A stretch of 64,000 nt of DNA from Amycolatopsis sp. A133 (lineage in GTDB: Bacteria > Actinomycetota > Actinomycetes > Mycobacteriales > Pseudonocardiaceae), in the NCBI RefSeq assembly GCF_031082405.1, contig NZ_JAVHJU010000038.1, positions 62,001-126,000 of the forward strand. Reading direction: 5' to 3'. Shown piece after piece: positions 44,611-52,889 of the stretch. Each line of letters opens with the position of its first letter. Positions within the stretch are counted from its first letter, which is position 1. The notes beneath the pieces are model-generated. The model saw only the letters and a program-made list of their open reading frames with translations. It was not told the origin of the DNA and searched no databases. A program made the translations under genes and the position numbers.

Positions 44611-46719
44611 ATGGCAGACAGACAAGCCAAGAACGCCGACACCGGGGCCGCCGTCGCTGTGGACGACCCCGCCAAGGTCCGCAACGTCGTGCTCGTCGGT
44701 CCGGCCGGTTCCGGGAAGACCACCCTCGCCGAAGCCCTGCTCGCCGCTTCCGGCACGGTGCCGCGGGCGGGCTCGGTGGTCGACGGCACGACGGTGTGCG
44801 ACCACGACCCGGCGGCGGTCCGCCAGCAGCGCTCGGTCGGCCTTTCGGTCGCGCCCGTGCTGCACCAGGGCCACAAGATCAACCTGATCGACACACCCGG
44901 GTACGCGGACTTCGTCGGGGAGCTGCGGGCCGGGCTGCGCGCCGCCGACGCGGCGCTGTTCGTCGTCTCCGCGGCCGAGGGCGTCGACGCGGCGACGGTC
45001 GCGGTGTGGGAGGAGTGCGCCGCGGTCGGGATGCCGCGCGCGGTCGTCGTCTCCCGGCTCGACCACCACCGGGCCGACGCGATGGCCGAGATCGCCGCCT
45101 GCCAGACCGCGTTCGGCGCCGGGGTGCTGCCGCTGTACCTGCCCGCGGGCGACGGCCTGGTCGGGCTGATCACCCAGCGGTACTTCGACTACTCCGGCGG
45201 GCACCCGCCGAAGCTCGGCGAGCCCGCCGCGACCGACCTGGAGCGGATGGCCGAGGCCCGCAACGAGCTGATCGAAGGGATCATCGCCGAGAGCGAGGAC
45301 GAGTCCCTGATGGACCGCTACCTCGCCGGCGAAGAGATCGCCGAGGCCACCCTGATCGCCGACCTGGAGACCGCGGTCGCGCGCGGGTCCTTCCACCCCG
45401 TCATCCCGGTGTGCTCGACCAGCGGCCTCGGCCTGGCCGAGGTGCTCGACGGCATCGTCCGCGCGTTCCCCTCCCCGCTGGAGCACCGGCCCCCCGACGT
45501 CACCACCCCGGACGGCGGCGAGCACGCCGCGATCACCGCCGACCCCGCGGGCCCCCTCGCCGCTGAGGTCGTCCGGACGGCGGTGGACTCCTACGTCGGC
45601 CGGGTGTCCCTCGTCCGGGTGTTCTCCGGGACGCTGCGCCCCGAGCGGCCGGTGCACGTGTCCGGGCACGGCCTCGCCGAGCGCGGCCACGAGGACCACG
45701 ACGCCGACGAGCGCGTCGCCCACCTGTATTCCCCGCTCGGCTCGGCCCTGCGGGAAGTGCCCTATTGCGTCGCGGGCGACCTCTGCGCGCTGACGAAGGT
45801 CGGCTCGGCCGAGACCGGCGACACCGTCTCCTCGCCCGACGACCCGCTGCTCATGGAGCCGTGGGCGATGCCGGAACCGCTGCTGCCGGTGGCCGTGGTC
45901 GCCAAGACCCGCAGCGACGAGGACACCCTGGCCCGCAACCTCTCCCGCCTCGTCGCGGGCGACCCGACCCTGCGGCTGGACCGCAACGCCGAGACCGGCC
46001 AGCTGGTGCTGTGGTGCATGGGCGAAGCCCACGCCGACGTGGTGCTGTCGAGGCTGCGCGCAGGCGGCGCGGACGTCGACACCGAACCGGTGAAGATCAG
46101 CCTGCGCTCGACGTTCGCCAAGCCGGCCAAGGGACACGGGCGGCACGTGAAGCAGTCAGGCGGGCACGGCCAGTTCGCCGTCTGCGACATCGAGGTCGAG
46201 CCGCTGCCGCGCGGCAGCGGGTTCCAGTTCGTCGACAAGGTCGTCGGCGGTTCGGTGCCGCACCAGTTCATCCCGAGCGTGGAGAAGGGCGTGCGCGCCC
46301 AGCTGCAGCGCGGGCTGGCCGACGGGCACCCGGTCGTCGACGTCAAGGTCACGCTGGTCGACGGCAAGGCCCACAGCGTGGACTCCTCGGACGCGGCGTT
46401 CCAGACGGCGGGCGCGCTGGCCCTGCGCGAGGCCGCGGCGAGCGGGCACATCACGATGCTGGAGCCCCTGGAGGAGGTGGCGATCCGGCTGCCGGACGAG
46501 CACCTGGGCACGGTCCTCGGCGACCTGTCGTCCCGGCGCGGCCGGGTGCTGGGCACGGAGGCGGGCGAAGGCGGCCGGACGGTGATCCGCGCGGAGGTCC
46601 CGGCGACGGAGCTGGTGCGGTACCTGATCGACCTGCGCTCGATGACCTCGGGCACGGCCACGTTCACCCGGCAGCACGCGAGGTTCGAGCCGATGCCGGA
46701 GGGCATGGCCGTCCACTAG
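44611..46719 (+). CDS. EF-G-like translational GTPase (EF-G2 type)
   Basis: A 702-residue elongation factor G paralogue. G1 is GPAGSGKTT and G3 is DTPGYADF. Switch I reads QQRSVGLSVAPV instead of the ERGITI type, and G4 is SRLDHH instead of NKxD, so guanine recognition differs from normal EF-G. Domains IV and V are present (KQSGGHGQFAVCDIEVEPLP and KAHSVDSSDAAFQTAG). It is not the housekeeping fusA, which would sit with ribosomal genes. ATG at 44611 with GAGGAG upstream. Its stop lies nine bases before a 21-base repeat array. Confidence 0.88.
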   Translation: MADRQAKNADTGAAVAVDDPAKVRNVVLVGPAGSGKTTLAEALLAASGTVPRAGSVVDGTTVCDHDPAAVRQQRSVGLSVAPVLHQGHKINLIDTPGYADFVGELRAGLRAADAALFVVSAAEGVDAATVAVWEECAAVGMPRAVVVSRLDHHRADAMAEIAACQTAFGAGVLPLYLPAGDGLVGLITQRYFDYSGGHPPKLGEPAATDLERMAEARNELIEGIIAESEDESLMDRYLAGEEIAEATLIADLETAVARGSFHPVIPVCSTSGLGLAEVLDGIVRAFPSPLEHRPPDVTTPDGGEHAAITADPAGPLAAEVVRTAVDSYVGRVSLVRVFSGTLRPERPVHVSGHGLAERGHEDHDADERVAHLYSPLGSALREVPYCVAGDLCALTKVGSAETGDTVSSPDDPLLMEPWAMPEPLLPVAVVAKTRSDEDTLARNLSRLVAGDPTLRLDRNAETGQLVLWCMGEAHADVVLSRLRAGGADVDTEPVKISLRSTFAKPAKGHGRHVKQSGGHGQFAVCDIEVEPLPRGSGFQFVDKVVGGSVPHQFIPSVEKGVRAQLQRGLADGHPVVDVKVTLVDGKAHSVDSSDAAFQTAGALALREAAASGHITMLEPLEEVAIRLPDEHLGTVLGDLSSRRGRVLGTEAGEGGRTVIRAEVPATELVRYLIDLRSMTSGTATFTRQHARFEPMPEGMAVH

Positions 46720-46727
46720 CCGGATCT

Positions 46728-46859
46728 CGCGTGAGCAGAGCCGGATCTCGCGTGATCGAGCCCGTAACTCGCGTGATTCGAGGCGGTACGGCTTCAATCA
46801 CGCGAGTTACGGCTCCGATCACGCGAGTTACGGCTTCAATCACGCGAGTTACGGGAACC
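46728..46859. repeat. Inverted array of the 21-base unit after the EF-G-like gene
   Basis: Three units point left (CGCGTGA at 46728, 46749 and 46770) and three point right (ATCACG at 46797, 46818 and 46839), with exact 21-base steps in each arm. Inner arms CCGTAACTCGCGTGATT (46762-46778) and AATCACGCGAGTTACGG (46796-46812) are a perfect 17-base inverted repeat around a 17-base loop. Transcribed RNA from the EF-G-like gene would fold into a large hairpin. Same family as 15123 and 29888. Confidence 0.9.
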
Positions 46860-46992
46860 GGCCGGGGTGTGTCGACAATGCCCTGGTCCAGGTGATCACG
46901 GTAGGGAGGGCAACCGCGCCCCGGTAGACGGTGGCAGGCCGCGAACGTGGCCGGCCGGAGGTACGCTCGGCCGCGGGAGGGGGCGCGTTGGC

Positions 46993-49900
46993 ATGACTGG
47001 TGTGCGATTCGGTGTGCTCGGACCGGTCACGGCCTGGCGCGGCACGGCTCCGGTCGAAGTGGGCCCCGGTAAGTGCCTGCGGGTGCTCGGGGTGCTGCTG
47101 CTGCACGCGAACCAGCCGGTGGACCGCGAGCAGATCATCGAGGGCGCCTGGGGCGGGAAACCGCCGAGGAGCGCGGTCAACCTCGTCCAGAAGTACGTCG
47201 GCACCGTGCGCCGGTCGCTCGGCCTCGATGGCGCGTCGCTGCAGACGGTGGGCACCGGGTACCTGCTCCGCGTCGCCCCTGACCGGCTCGACAGCTCCCA
47301 GTTCGCCGACGGCCTCGTTCAGGCGAGCGAGACGAAGCGCAGCGGAGATCTGGCCGTCGCCCGACAGCACCTCGCCGAGGCGATGAGGCTGTGGCGCGGA
47401 CCCGCCTTCGACGGCATCGACACCCCCGCGGCCGCCACCGAACGCGCCCGGCTGGAGGAATACCGCCTCGGCGCCCTGGAAGACCTCGCCGAACTCGATC
47501 TGCTGCGCGGGGAACACGCGCCGGCCATCCCCGAGCTGACCCGGCTCACCGACGAGCACCCGTACCGCGAACGCGCGCGGGAGCTGCTGATGACCGCGCT
47601 CTACCGCAGCGGCCGCCAAGGCGACGCACTCGCCGTGTTCCGCGACATCCAGCGCCTGCTGGCCGAGGAACTCGGCGTCGATCCCGGGCCCGGCCTCCAG
47701 CGCGTGCACGCGCAGATCCTGCGCGCGGACCCGGCGCTCGGCCTGGCCACCGCGGCCGGGAAACAGCGGCCGATCGCCCACCTATCCGCCGATGTCCCCG
47801 GCTTCGCCGGCCGCGCCGCGCCGCCGGGCGAGCTGCTCGAGCCGGCCGAGCGCCGGGTGGTGGGTGCTTCGCACCGGCCTCCCTCGTCGGCGCAGCTGCC
47901 ACCGGATGATCCGACAGCGGCTGCTCCGGGTCCCGCTCTCCGGTCATTGCCGTACGACTTGCCGGATTTCACCGGACGGGCCGACGAGGTGGCCGGATGC
48001 CTGGAGTTCGTCGCTCAGCGCAGGAGCGCGACCGCGATCGTGGTGGTGACCGGGATGGCCGGGGCCGGGAAGTCCGCGCTCGCCGTCCACCTGGCGCACC
48101 GGTGCACCGAGTGGTTCCCCGACGGCCAGTTGTTCCTGGACCTGCACGGCCACACCCCGGACCGGGAACCGACCACGCCGCACGTCGCCCTGCACGACCT
48201 GCTTCGCAGGACGGGAGTGCCCGACGAGGCTCTTCCCCGCGACACCGGTCAGTCGTCGGCGCTGTGGCGGTCGTGGCTGGCCGGCCGGCGGGTACTGATC
48301 GTCCTCGACAACGTGCTGGACGCCCGTCAGCTCGTGCCGCTGCTGCCCGGCTCGCCGGGCCATCTGGTCCTGGTCACCGGCCGATGGCGGTTGCCCGAGC
48401 TTGATGGGGCCGACCACCTGTCGCTGGAGCCGCTGTCCGAGGCCGAAGCACGGGAGCTGCTGGTCCGGGTGTCTCGTCGTCCGGTGACGCACGACCGCGC
48501 TGCGGCCGAGGTGGTGGAGCTGTGCGGCCGACTGCCCTTGGCGATCAGGCTCGCGGGAACTCGGTTGCGACACCACGACTCCTGGTCGGCCACCGATCTC
48601 GCGGACCTGCTCCGCGACCATCAAAGGCGACCGGCCGAGCTGTCGGTGGGCAGCCGCAGTGTCGCGGACGCGTTCGAGGTTTCTTACCGCAGGCTCACCG
48701 CCGGTCAGCAGCGAGCTTTCCGGTTGCTCGGCCTGCACCACGGTCCCGACGTGGGCGTGCACGCGGCGGCGGCGCTGTTCGGGTGCGCCGTGCCGGAGGC
48801 GTGGCGGGTGCTGGAGGAGCTGGCGGAGGCTCATCTGCGGCGCGAGCACACTCCTGGCCGGTACACGTGTCACGACCTGCTGCGCGGGCACGCGAACACG
48901 ATTCTGGCCCGCGACGAGCCGGAGCCGGAGCGAAAGGCAGCCCTGCGCAGGTTGGTGACGCACTACGTGCGGGCACTGGACGCGGCGGGCAAGGTCGTCG
49001 ACCCGCCGCGGTTCCCCGGCCCGCGCTCCGGTGCGGACGGCTTGCCGCCACTCGCCGACCGCACGCAGGCGCTGGCGTGGTGGGAAGCGGAGCGGCCAAG
49101 CCTCGTGGCCGCCGTCGAGGCGGCGACAGTGGCCGGACTGGACGGCGAGGCGATGCGGTTGGCGCGGGCGCTGGCGCCCTTTCACTCCCAGGCGCACCAC
49201 GCCGCGGAGCGGCGAACAGCCCAGCACGCGGCGCTGCAGGCCGCGCGCCGCGCCGACGACCAGACCGCCCAAGCGCACATCCTGGTCGAGCTGGGCGCTG
49301 CGGAGCACCACCTGGGCAGGGTTGCCGAAGCACGCAAGCACTACACGGAAGCCATAACGGTCGCCGGCGCTGCCGCGGTCACCCTCGCCGAGGGCCGGGC
49401 GCTCGCCAGGATGGGCGCGCTGCACCAGTCGATGGGTGGGTACCGGCAGGCTGAGCAGGACATGCAGGCCGCGCTGGAAACCTTCCGCGCTCTGGAAGAC
49501 GACCAGCGCACGGCGACCACGCTCCTCGGGCTCGCCAATCTGTACGCGCAGGCGGGCAGGTACGCCGAGGCACAGCGCACTCTCGACGAGGCACTGCCGG
49601 CGGTGGAACGCACCGGGCCGCTACTGCGCGTCGGCAACGCCCACTACATCCAGGGCATGCTGCACCTGCGCCTCGAGCGCTACCAGGATGGTGAGCAACA
49701 ACTCCGGCTGGCCCTGGATCGGGCCAGAACGCTGCGCGACCGCGATGGTGAACTGCGCGCGCTCCTGGCCCTCGGTCAGGTCCACCTCGGCCGAGGCCGG
49801 CTTCCGGAGGCCGAGCGCCTGTTCTGCGAGCTCGTCACGGACTGCGCAGCCTCCGCCGGGTTCGTCGAAACGATGGCGCATACGCGCTTGGGCACGGTTC

Positions 49901-50175
49901 AGGCGGCTCTCGGCAAGCCCCACGAGGCAGTGCGGTTGCACACGGCAGCGCTGGCCTTGGCCGCCACAAACGGTGCCCGCGACCTGCGCACCATCGTGCT
50001 CAACGACCTGGCTGACACGCATTGGTCGGCCGGCAGCCACGACGCCGCCGCCGGCTGCTACCGCGCGGCGCTGGTCCTGGCCGGCGAAGTCGGCTTGGCG
50101 GCCGAGGAGGACCGGGCTCGCGGTGGCCTCGGCCGGATCCAGGCGGTCCTCGGCCGGCGGCAGTCTGCTAGGTGA
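46993..50175 (+). CDS. AfsR/SARP-family regulator with NB-ARC and TPR domains
   Basis: A 1060-residue regulator of the AfsR kind, the second in the window. The winged helix (MTGVRFGVLGPVTAW to RRSLGLDG) and activation domain (about 95-245, HAPAIPELTRLTDEHPYRER) precede a STAND ATPase with GMAGAGKSALAVHLAHR and VLIVLDNVLDA. About ten TPR-like repeats follow, such as GYRQAEQDMQAALETFRALE. ATG at 46993, with GGGAGG about 13 bases upstream. The 3' end overlaps the convergent XdhC-type gene by eight bases. Confidence 0.88.
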   Translation: MTGVRFGVLGPVTAWRGTAPVEVGPGKCLRVLGVLLLHANQPVDREQIIEGAWGGKPPRSAVNLVQKYVGTVRRSLGLDGASLQTVGTGYLLRVAPDRLDSSQFADGLVQASETKRSGDLAVARQHLAEAMRLWRGPAFDGIDTPAAATERARLEEYRLGALEDLAELDLLRGEHAPAIPELTRLTDEHPYRERARELLMTALYRSGRQGDALAVFRDIQRLLAEELGVDPGPGLQRVHAQILRADPALGLATAAGKQRPIAHLSADVPGFAGRAAPPGELLEPAERRVVGASHRPPSSAQLPPDDPTAAAPGPALRSLPYDLPDFTGRADEVAGCLEFVAQRRSATAIVVVTGMAGAGKSALAVHLAHRCTEWFPDGQLFLDLHGHTPDREPTTPHVALHDLLRRTGVPDEALPRDTGQSSALWRSWLAGRRVLIVLDNVLDARQLVPLLPGSPGHLVLVTGRWRLPELDGADHLSLEPLSEAEARELLVRVSRRPVTHDRAAAEVVELCGRLPLAIRLAGTRLRHHDSWSATDLADLLRDHQRRPAELSVGSRSVADAFEVSYRRLTAGQQRAFRLLGLHHGPDVGVHAAAALFGCAVPEAWRVLEELAEAHLRREHTPGRYTCHDLLRGHANTILARDEPEPERKAALRRLVTHYVRALDAAGKVVDPPRFPGPRSGADGLPPLADRTQALAWWEAERPSLVAAVEAATVAGLDGEAMRLARALAPFHSQAHHAAERRTAQHAALQAARRADDQTAQAHILVELGAAEHHLGRVAEARKHYTEAITVAGAAAVTLAEGRALARMGALHQSMGGYRQAEQDMQAALETFRALEDDQRTATTLLGLANLYAQAGRYAEAQRTLDEALPAVERTGPLLRVGNAHYIQGMLHLRLERYQDGEQQLRLALDRARTLRDRDGELRALLALGQVHLGRGRLPEAERLFCELVTDCAASAGFVETMAHTRLGTVQAALGKPHEAVRLHTAALALAATNGARDLRTIVLNDLADTHWSAGSHDAAAGCYRAALVLAGEVGLAAEEDRARGGLGRIQAVLGRRQSAR

Positions 50176-50674
50176 AGTCGAAGCCGCCGGGGCGGTTGTT
50201 GCGGTCGGCGAGGAGGCCGGCCAGCGTGGCCAGGGCGATCTCCGGCGGGGTGCGCGAGCCGATGTTCAGCCCCACCGGGCGGTGCACCCGGGCGATGTCC
50301 GCCTCGGCGACGCCCAGTCCCCGCAGCGCCGCGAGGTGCGGGCCCGGGTGACGCGGGTTGCCGAGCACCCCCACCCACCGCGGCTCGCCTTCGAGCGCGG
50401 CCTTCAGCACCTGCCCCAGCTCGGGCCGGTGGTGGTCGGTCACGACGACGTCGGCGGTTGCGTCGAGCGGCGGCAGGACGGTGTCCGCGTCGAAGCCCTC
50501 GGGGACGTCGGTGACGCGCGCGGGATCGGGCTCGAACAGCGCCACGCGGTACCCGAGGTCCTTCGCGAACTTCAGCAGGAACCGGGAAACCGGCGACGCG
50601 AACACCGCCACCAGGGTCCGCACTCCCGGGTCGGCCGGGGCCGCCCCGTGGGCGACGTCGCAGGTCTCGCTCAT
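50168..50674 (-). CDS. XdhC-like Rossmann-domain protein (C-terminal domain only)
   Basis: A 168-residue protein equal to the C-terminal Rossmann half of XdhC/CoxI proteins: LVAVFASPVSRFLLKFAKDL, ADVVVTDHHRPELGQVL, then WVGVLGNPRHPGPHLAALRG and VHRPVGLNIGSRTPPEIALA. The usual N-terminal XdhC domain is absent. Full-length relatives insert or sulfurate molybdenum cofactor; no molybdoenzyme lies nearby, so the role of this short version is open. Confidence 0.8.
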   Translation of the reverse strand: MSETCDVAHGAAPADPGVRTLVAVFASPVSRFLLKFAKDLGYRVALFEPDPARVTDVPEGFDADTVLPPLDATADVVVTDHHRPELGQVLKAALEGEPRWVGVLGNPRHPGPHLAALRGLGVAEADIARVHRPVGLNIGSRTPPEIALATLAGLLADRNNRPGGFDFT

Positions 50675-50693
50675 GCCGCCCAGTGTGTCAGCC

Positions 50694-50957
50694 TCAGGCC
50701 TGCTCGCCCACCGTCACGCGGAACTGCCACAGGTCCGTCTTGCCCTTCACGAGCACCAGGTAGCCGTCGCTCACGCGCAGCACCAGCCGGTGCTGCGGCG
50801 ACGACGGCCGCGGCGGCCGGTGCTGCTTGGCGAGCAGGTACGCGTCGCCCTCCGCGCTCTCGCGGTCCGGGTACGGCGTCGCCTCCGCGACTCCCCAGCC
50901 GCGGCCGTCGCCCATGCCGCCCTGCTCTTCGATGACCACCCACCACGTTGCACCCAT
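50694..50957 (-). CDS. Small protein, tandem paralogue of the gene at 50991
   Basis: An 87-residue protein, MGATWWVVIEEQGGMGDGRG at the start, then TPYPDRESAEGDAYLLAKQH, and GYLVLVKGKTDLWQFRV at the end. It aligns along its whole length with the next gene upstream (WWVV, EEQ, GDGR, GYLV, F-x-V). The family is not recognised. The N-terminal Trp-rich strand and the closing beta-strands suggest a small beta-sandwich or SH3-like fold, an inference from pattern only. Confidence 0.7.
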   Translation of the reverse strand: MGATWWVVIEEQGGMGDGRGWGVAEATPYPDRESAEGDAYLLAKQHRPPRPSSPQHRLVLRVSDGYLVLVKGKTDLWQFRVTVGEQA

Positions 50958-50990
50958 GCCGGTTCCGACGCGGCCGGGCCACGGACGGTT

Positions 50991-51245
50991 TCAGAGCTCT
51001 TCGAGCACGCTCAACCGGAAGTGGAACGTCGACGTCCGGCCCTCGACGATCACCAGGTACCCGCCCGGGCCGCGCAGGACCTTCCGCGACTTCGGCGACC
51101 ACGGGTAGACGGGCTGGTACTCGCGCGCCAGCCGCAGCGCCTCGGCCTCGGCCGTCGCCTGGTCGGGCTGTGAAAACGTCTCCGACAGCGACCAGCTGCG
51201 GCCGTCGCCCGTGCCGCGCTGCTCCTCCACGACCACCCACCACAT
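50991..51245 (-). CDS. Small protein, tandem paralogue of the gene at 50694
   Basis: An 84-residue protein (MWWVVVEEQRGTGDGRSWSL, then TAEAEALRLAREYQPVYPWS, ending GGYLVIVEGRTSTFHFRLSV plus three to four residues). It follows the LemA-like gene by one base, so it is probably translated in the pimA operon. A 33-base gap separates it from its paralogue. Function unknown. Confidence 0.72.
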   Translation of the reverse strand: MWWVVVEEQRGTGDGRSWSLSETFSQPDQATAEAEALRLAREYQPVYPWSPKSRKVLRGPGGYLVIVEGRTSTFHFRLSVLEEL

Positions 51246-51246
51246 C

Positions 51247-51729
51247 TCAGACCTCCGGCTCGGCGAACTCGAAGTACTCCGGCAACGGCGCGGTCCCCGC
51301 GAGGCGGAAGTAGCGCACCTTCCGCCGCCGCCGCAGCCGCAGTGTGTCGCGGACGGCGTCGTTGTGGACGCGGCGGGCGATCACCACCCGGTGCTCGGCG
51401 TCGGTCAGCTCCTCGGCCAGCTCGGCCGGCAGGCCCGCCCGGTCGACGCGGCCCAGCTGCAGCGTCAGCTCGTTCTCCGCGGCTTCGCGCTCGGCACGGG
51501 GCGCTGTTTCGGCGCGCTCCGCGGCCGTCCGCAGGCCCGGGGAGCCCAGCACCACCGCGACCGCGCGCGCCACCACCGCCCGGCGTGCCAACGCCGCGTC
51601 GAGGGCGGCCCAGCCGGCGTCCGTGCGGATGTGCAGCCGGTCGAGCCGGTTCGCCGTCGCCACCAGGAAGAGCCCGCCCAGCACCACGACCACCGCCAGT
51701 ACCGGGAGCAGCCAGCCGAGCACGCTCAC
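51247..51729 (-). CDS. Small single-helix membrane protein, LemA-like or Rv2609c position
   Basis: A 160-residue protein with one N-terminal membrane helix (LGWLLPVLAVVVVLGGLFLV), then a helical domain beginning ATANRLDRLHIRTDAGWAAL, which resembles the helical part of LemA. It occupies the position of Rv2609c next to pimA. The GTG start overlaps the pimA stop as GTGA. No enzymatic motif is present. Confidence 0.72.
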   Translation of the reverse strand: MSVLGWLLPVLAVVVVLGGLFLVATANRLDRLHIRTDAGWAALDAALARRAVVARAVAVVLGSPGLRTAAERAETAPRAEREAAENELTLQLGRVDRAGLPAELAEELTDAEHRVVIARRVHNDAVRDTLRLRRRRKVRYFRLAGTAPLPEYFEFAEPEV

Positions 51730-52886
51730 CGGGCGAACTCCCGCTCCGGCGCCGCGACCCGCCGCGGGTCGGCGGCGACGGCCGTCTCGTAGACGCGCAG
51801 CACCTGCGTGGCCACCACCGACCAGTCGTACATCGTGACGCGCTCCCCCGCCGCCGCGGCCAGCGACGCCCGGCGCGCCGGGTCGCCGAGCAGCTCGCGC
51901 AGCCCGTCGGCGAGCGCGGCCGGGTCACCGGTCTCGACGAGCAGGCCGGCGCGGCCGTCGTCGAGCACCCGCCGGAACGAGTCGAGCCCGCTGGCCAGCA
52001 CCGGGGTCCCGGCCGCCATCGCCTCGGTGAGGATCATCCCGAAGCTCTCGCCGCCGGTGTTCGGCGCGCAGTAGACGTCGACGCTGCGCAGCGCCTGGGC
52101 CTTCGTGGCGTCGTCGACCTGGCCGAGCAGCTCCAGGTGGGGGGCCAGGTCCGGGCCGGCGTCGCGACGCAGCTGGTCGGCGTCGCCGCGGCCGACCACG
52201 ACCAGCCGCAGGTCCTCGAACTCCGGGAGGATCAGCCGCAGCGCCTCCAGCAGCACGCCCATGCCCTTGCGCGGCTCCCCGAACCGGCCGACGAACCCGA
52301 CGGTGCCGCCGGCCCGCGGGTACCCGGGCAACGGCGTGGCCGCGGAGTAGAACCCGACGTCGACGCCGTTGGGGATCTCCACCGCGTCGCCGCCCGCGTG
52401 CTCCACCTGGACGCGGCGGGCCAGCGCCGACACCGCGATCCGCGCCGTGATCTTCTCCAGCAGCGGCCGCAGCACCGGCTGGAACGCCGACAGCGTGCGC
52501 GAGCGCGTCGTCGCGGTGTGGAACGTCGCCACGATCGGGCCGTCGGCGATGAGCAGCGCCAGCAGCGACAGGCTGGGCGCCGCCGGTTCGTGCAGGTGCA
52601 GGACGTCGAACTCGCCTTCGCGGATCCAGCGCCGCACCCGCGCGTAGGAGACCGGGCCGAATTGCAGCCGGGCGACCGAGCCGTTGTACCGGATCCCGAG
52701 CGCCTTGCCCGCCGGGTGCACGAAGTCCGGCAGCTGCGCGTCCTCGTCCGCGGGCGCCAGCACCGACACCCGGTGCCCGCGCGCGAGCAGCGCCTTCGTC
52801 AGGTCGATCACGTGGCCCTGGACCCCGCCGGGCACGTCGAAGGAGTAGGGGCACACGATCCCGACCCGCATCGGCCGCGTGGCCAC
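51726..52886 (-). CDS. pimA: Phosphatidylinositol alpha-mannosyltransferase PimA
   Basis: A 386-residue GT4 glycosyltransferase that adds the first mannose from GDP-mannose to phosphatidylinositol on the inner membrane face. The N-terminal VGIVCPYSFDVPGGVQGHV and the donor-site GRFGEPRKGMGVLLEA and GGESFGMILTEAMAAGTPV (the E-x7-E motif) are diagnostic. A GTG start at 52886 is used; an ATG at 52871 is an alternative. It follows patA after a three-base gap in the same operon. Confidence 0.95.
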   Translation of the reverse strand: MATRPMRVGIVCPYSFDVPGGVQGHVIDLTKALLARGHRVSVLAPADEDAQLPDFVHPAGKALGIRYNGSVARLQFGPVSYARVRRWIREGEFDVLHLHEPAAPSLSLLALLIADGPIVATFHTATTRSRTLSAFQPVLRPLLEKITARIAVSALARRVQVEHAGGDAVEIPNGVDVGFYSAATPLPGYPRAGGTVGFVGRFGEPRKGMGVLLEALRLILPEFEDLRLVVVGRGDADQLRRDAGPDLAPHLELLGQVDDATKAQALRSVDVYCAPNTGGESFGMILTEAMAAGTPVLASGLDSFRRVLDDGRAGLLVETGDPAALADGLRELLGDPARRASLAAAAGERVTMYDWSVVATQVLRVYETAVAADPRRVAAPEREFAR

Positions 52887-52889
52887 CGC

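Noticed and set aside
41659-46719. A 1686-codon plus-strand frame
   Set aside because: The part before 44611 is antisense to pdxS, the ArsR-type gene and the oxidase. The EF-G-like protein begins at the ATG with a ribosome site at 44611.
10287-50175. A secondary-metabolite cluster implied by two SARP regulators
   Set aside because: No polyketide, peptide or terpene synthase genes are in the window; the SARPs are isolated.
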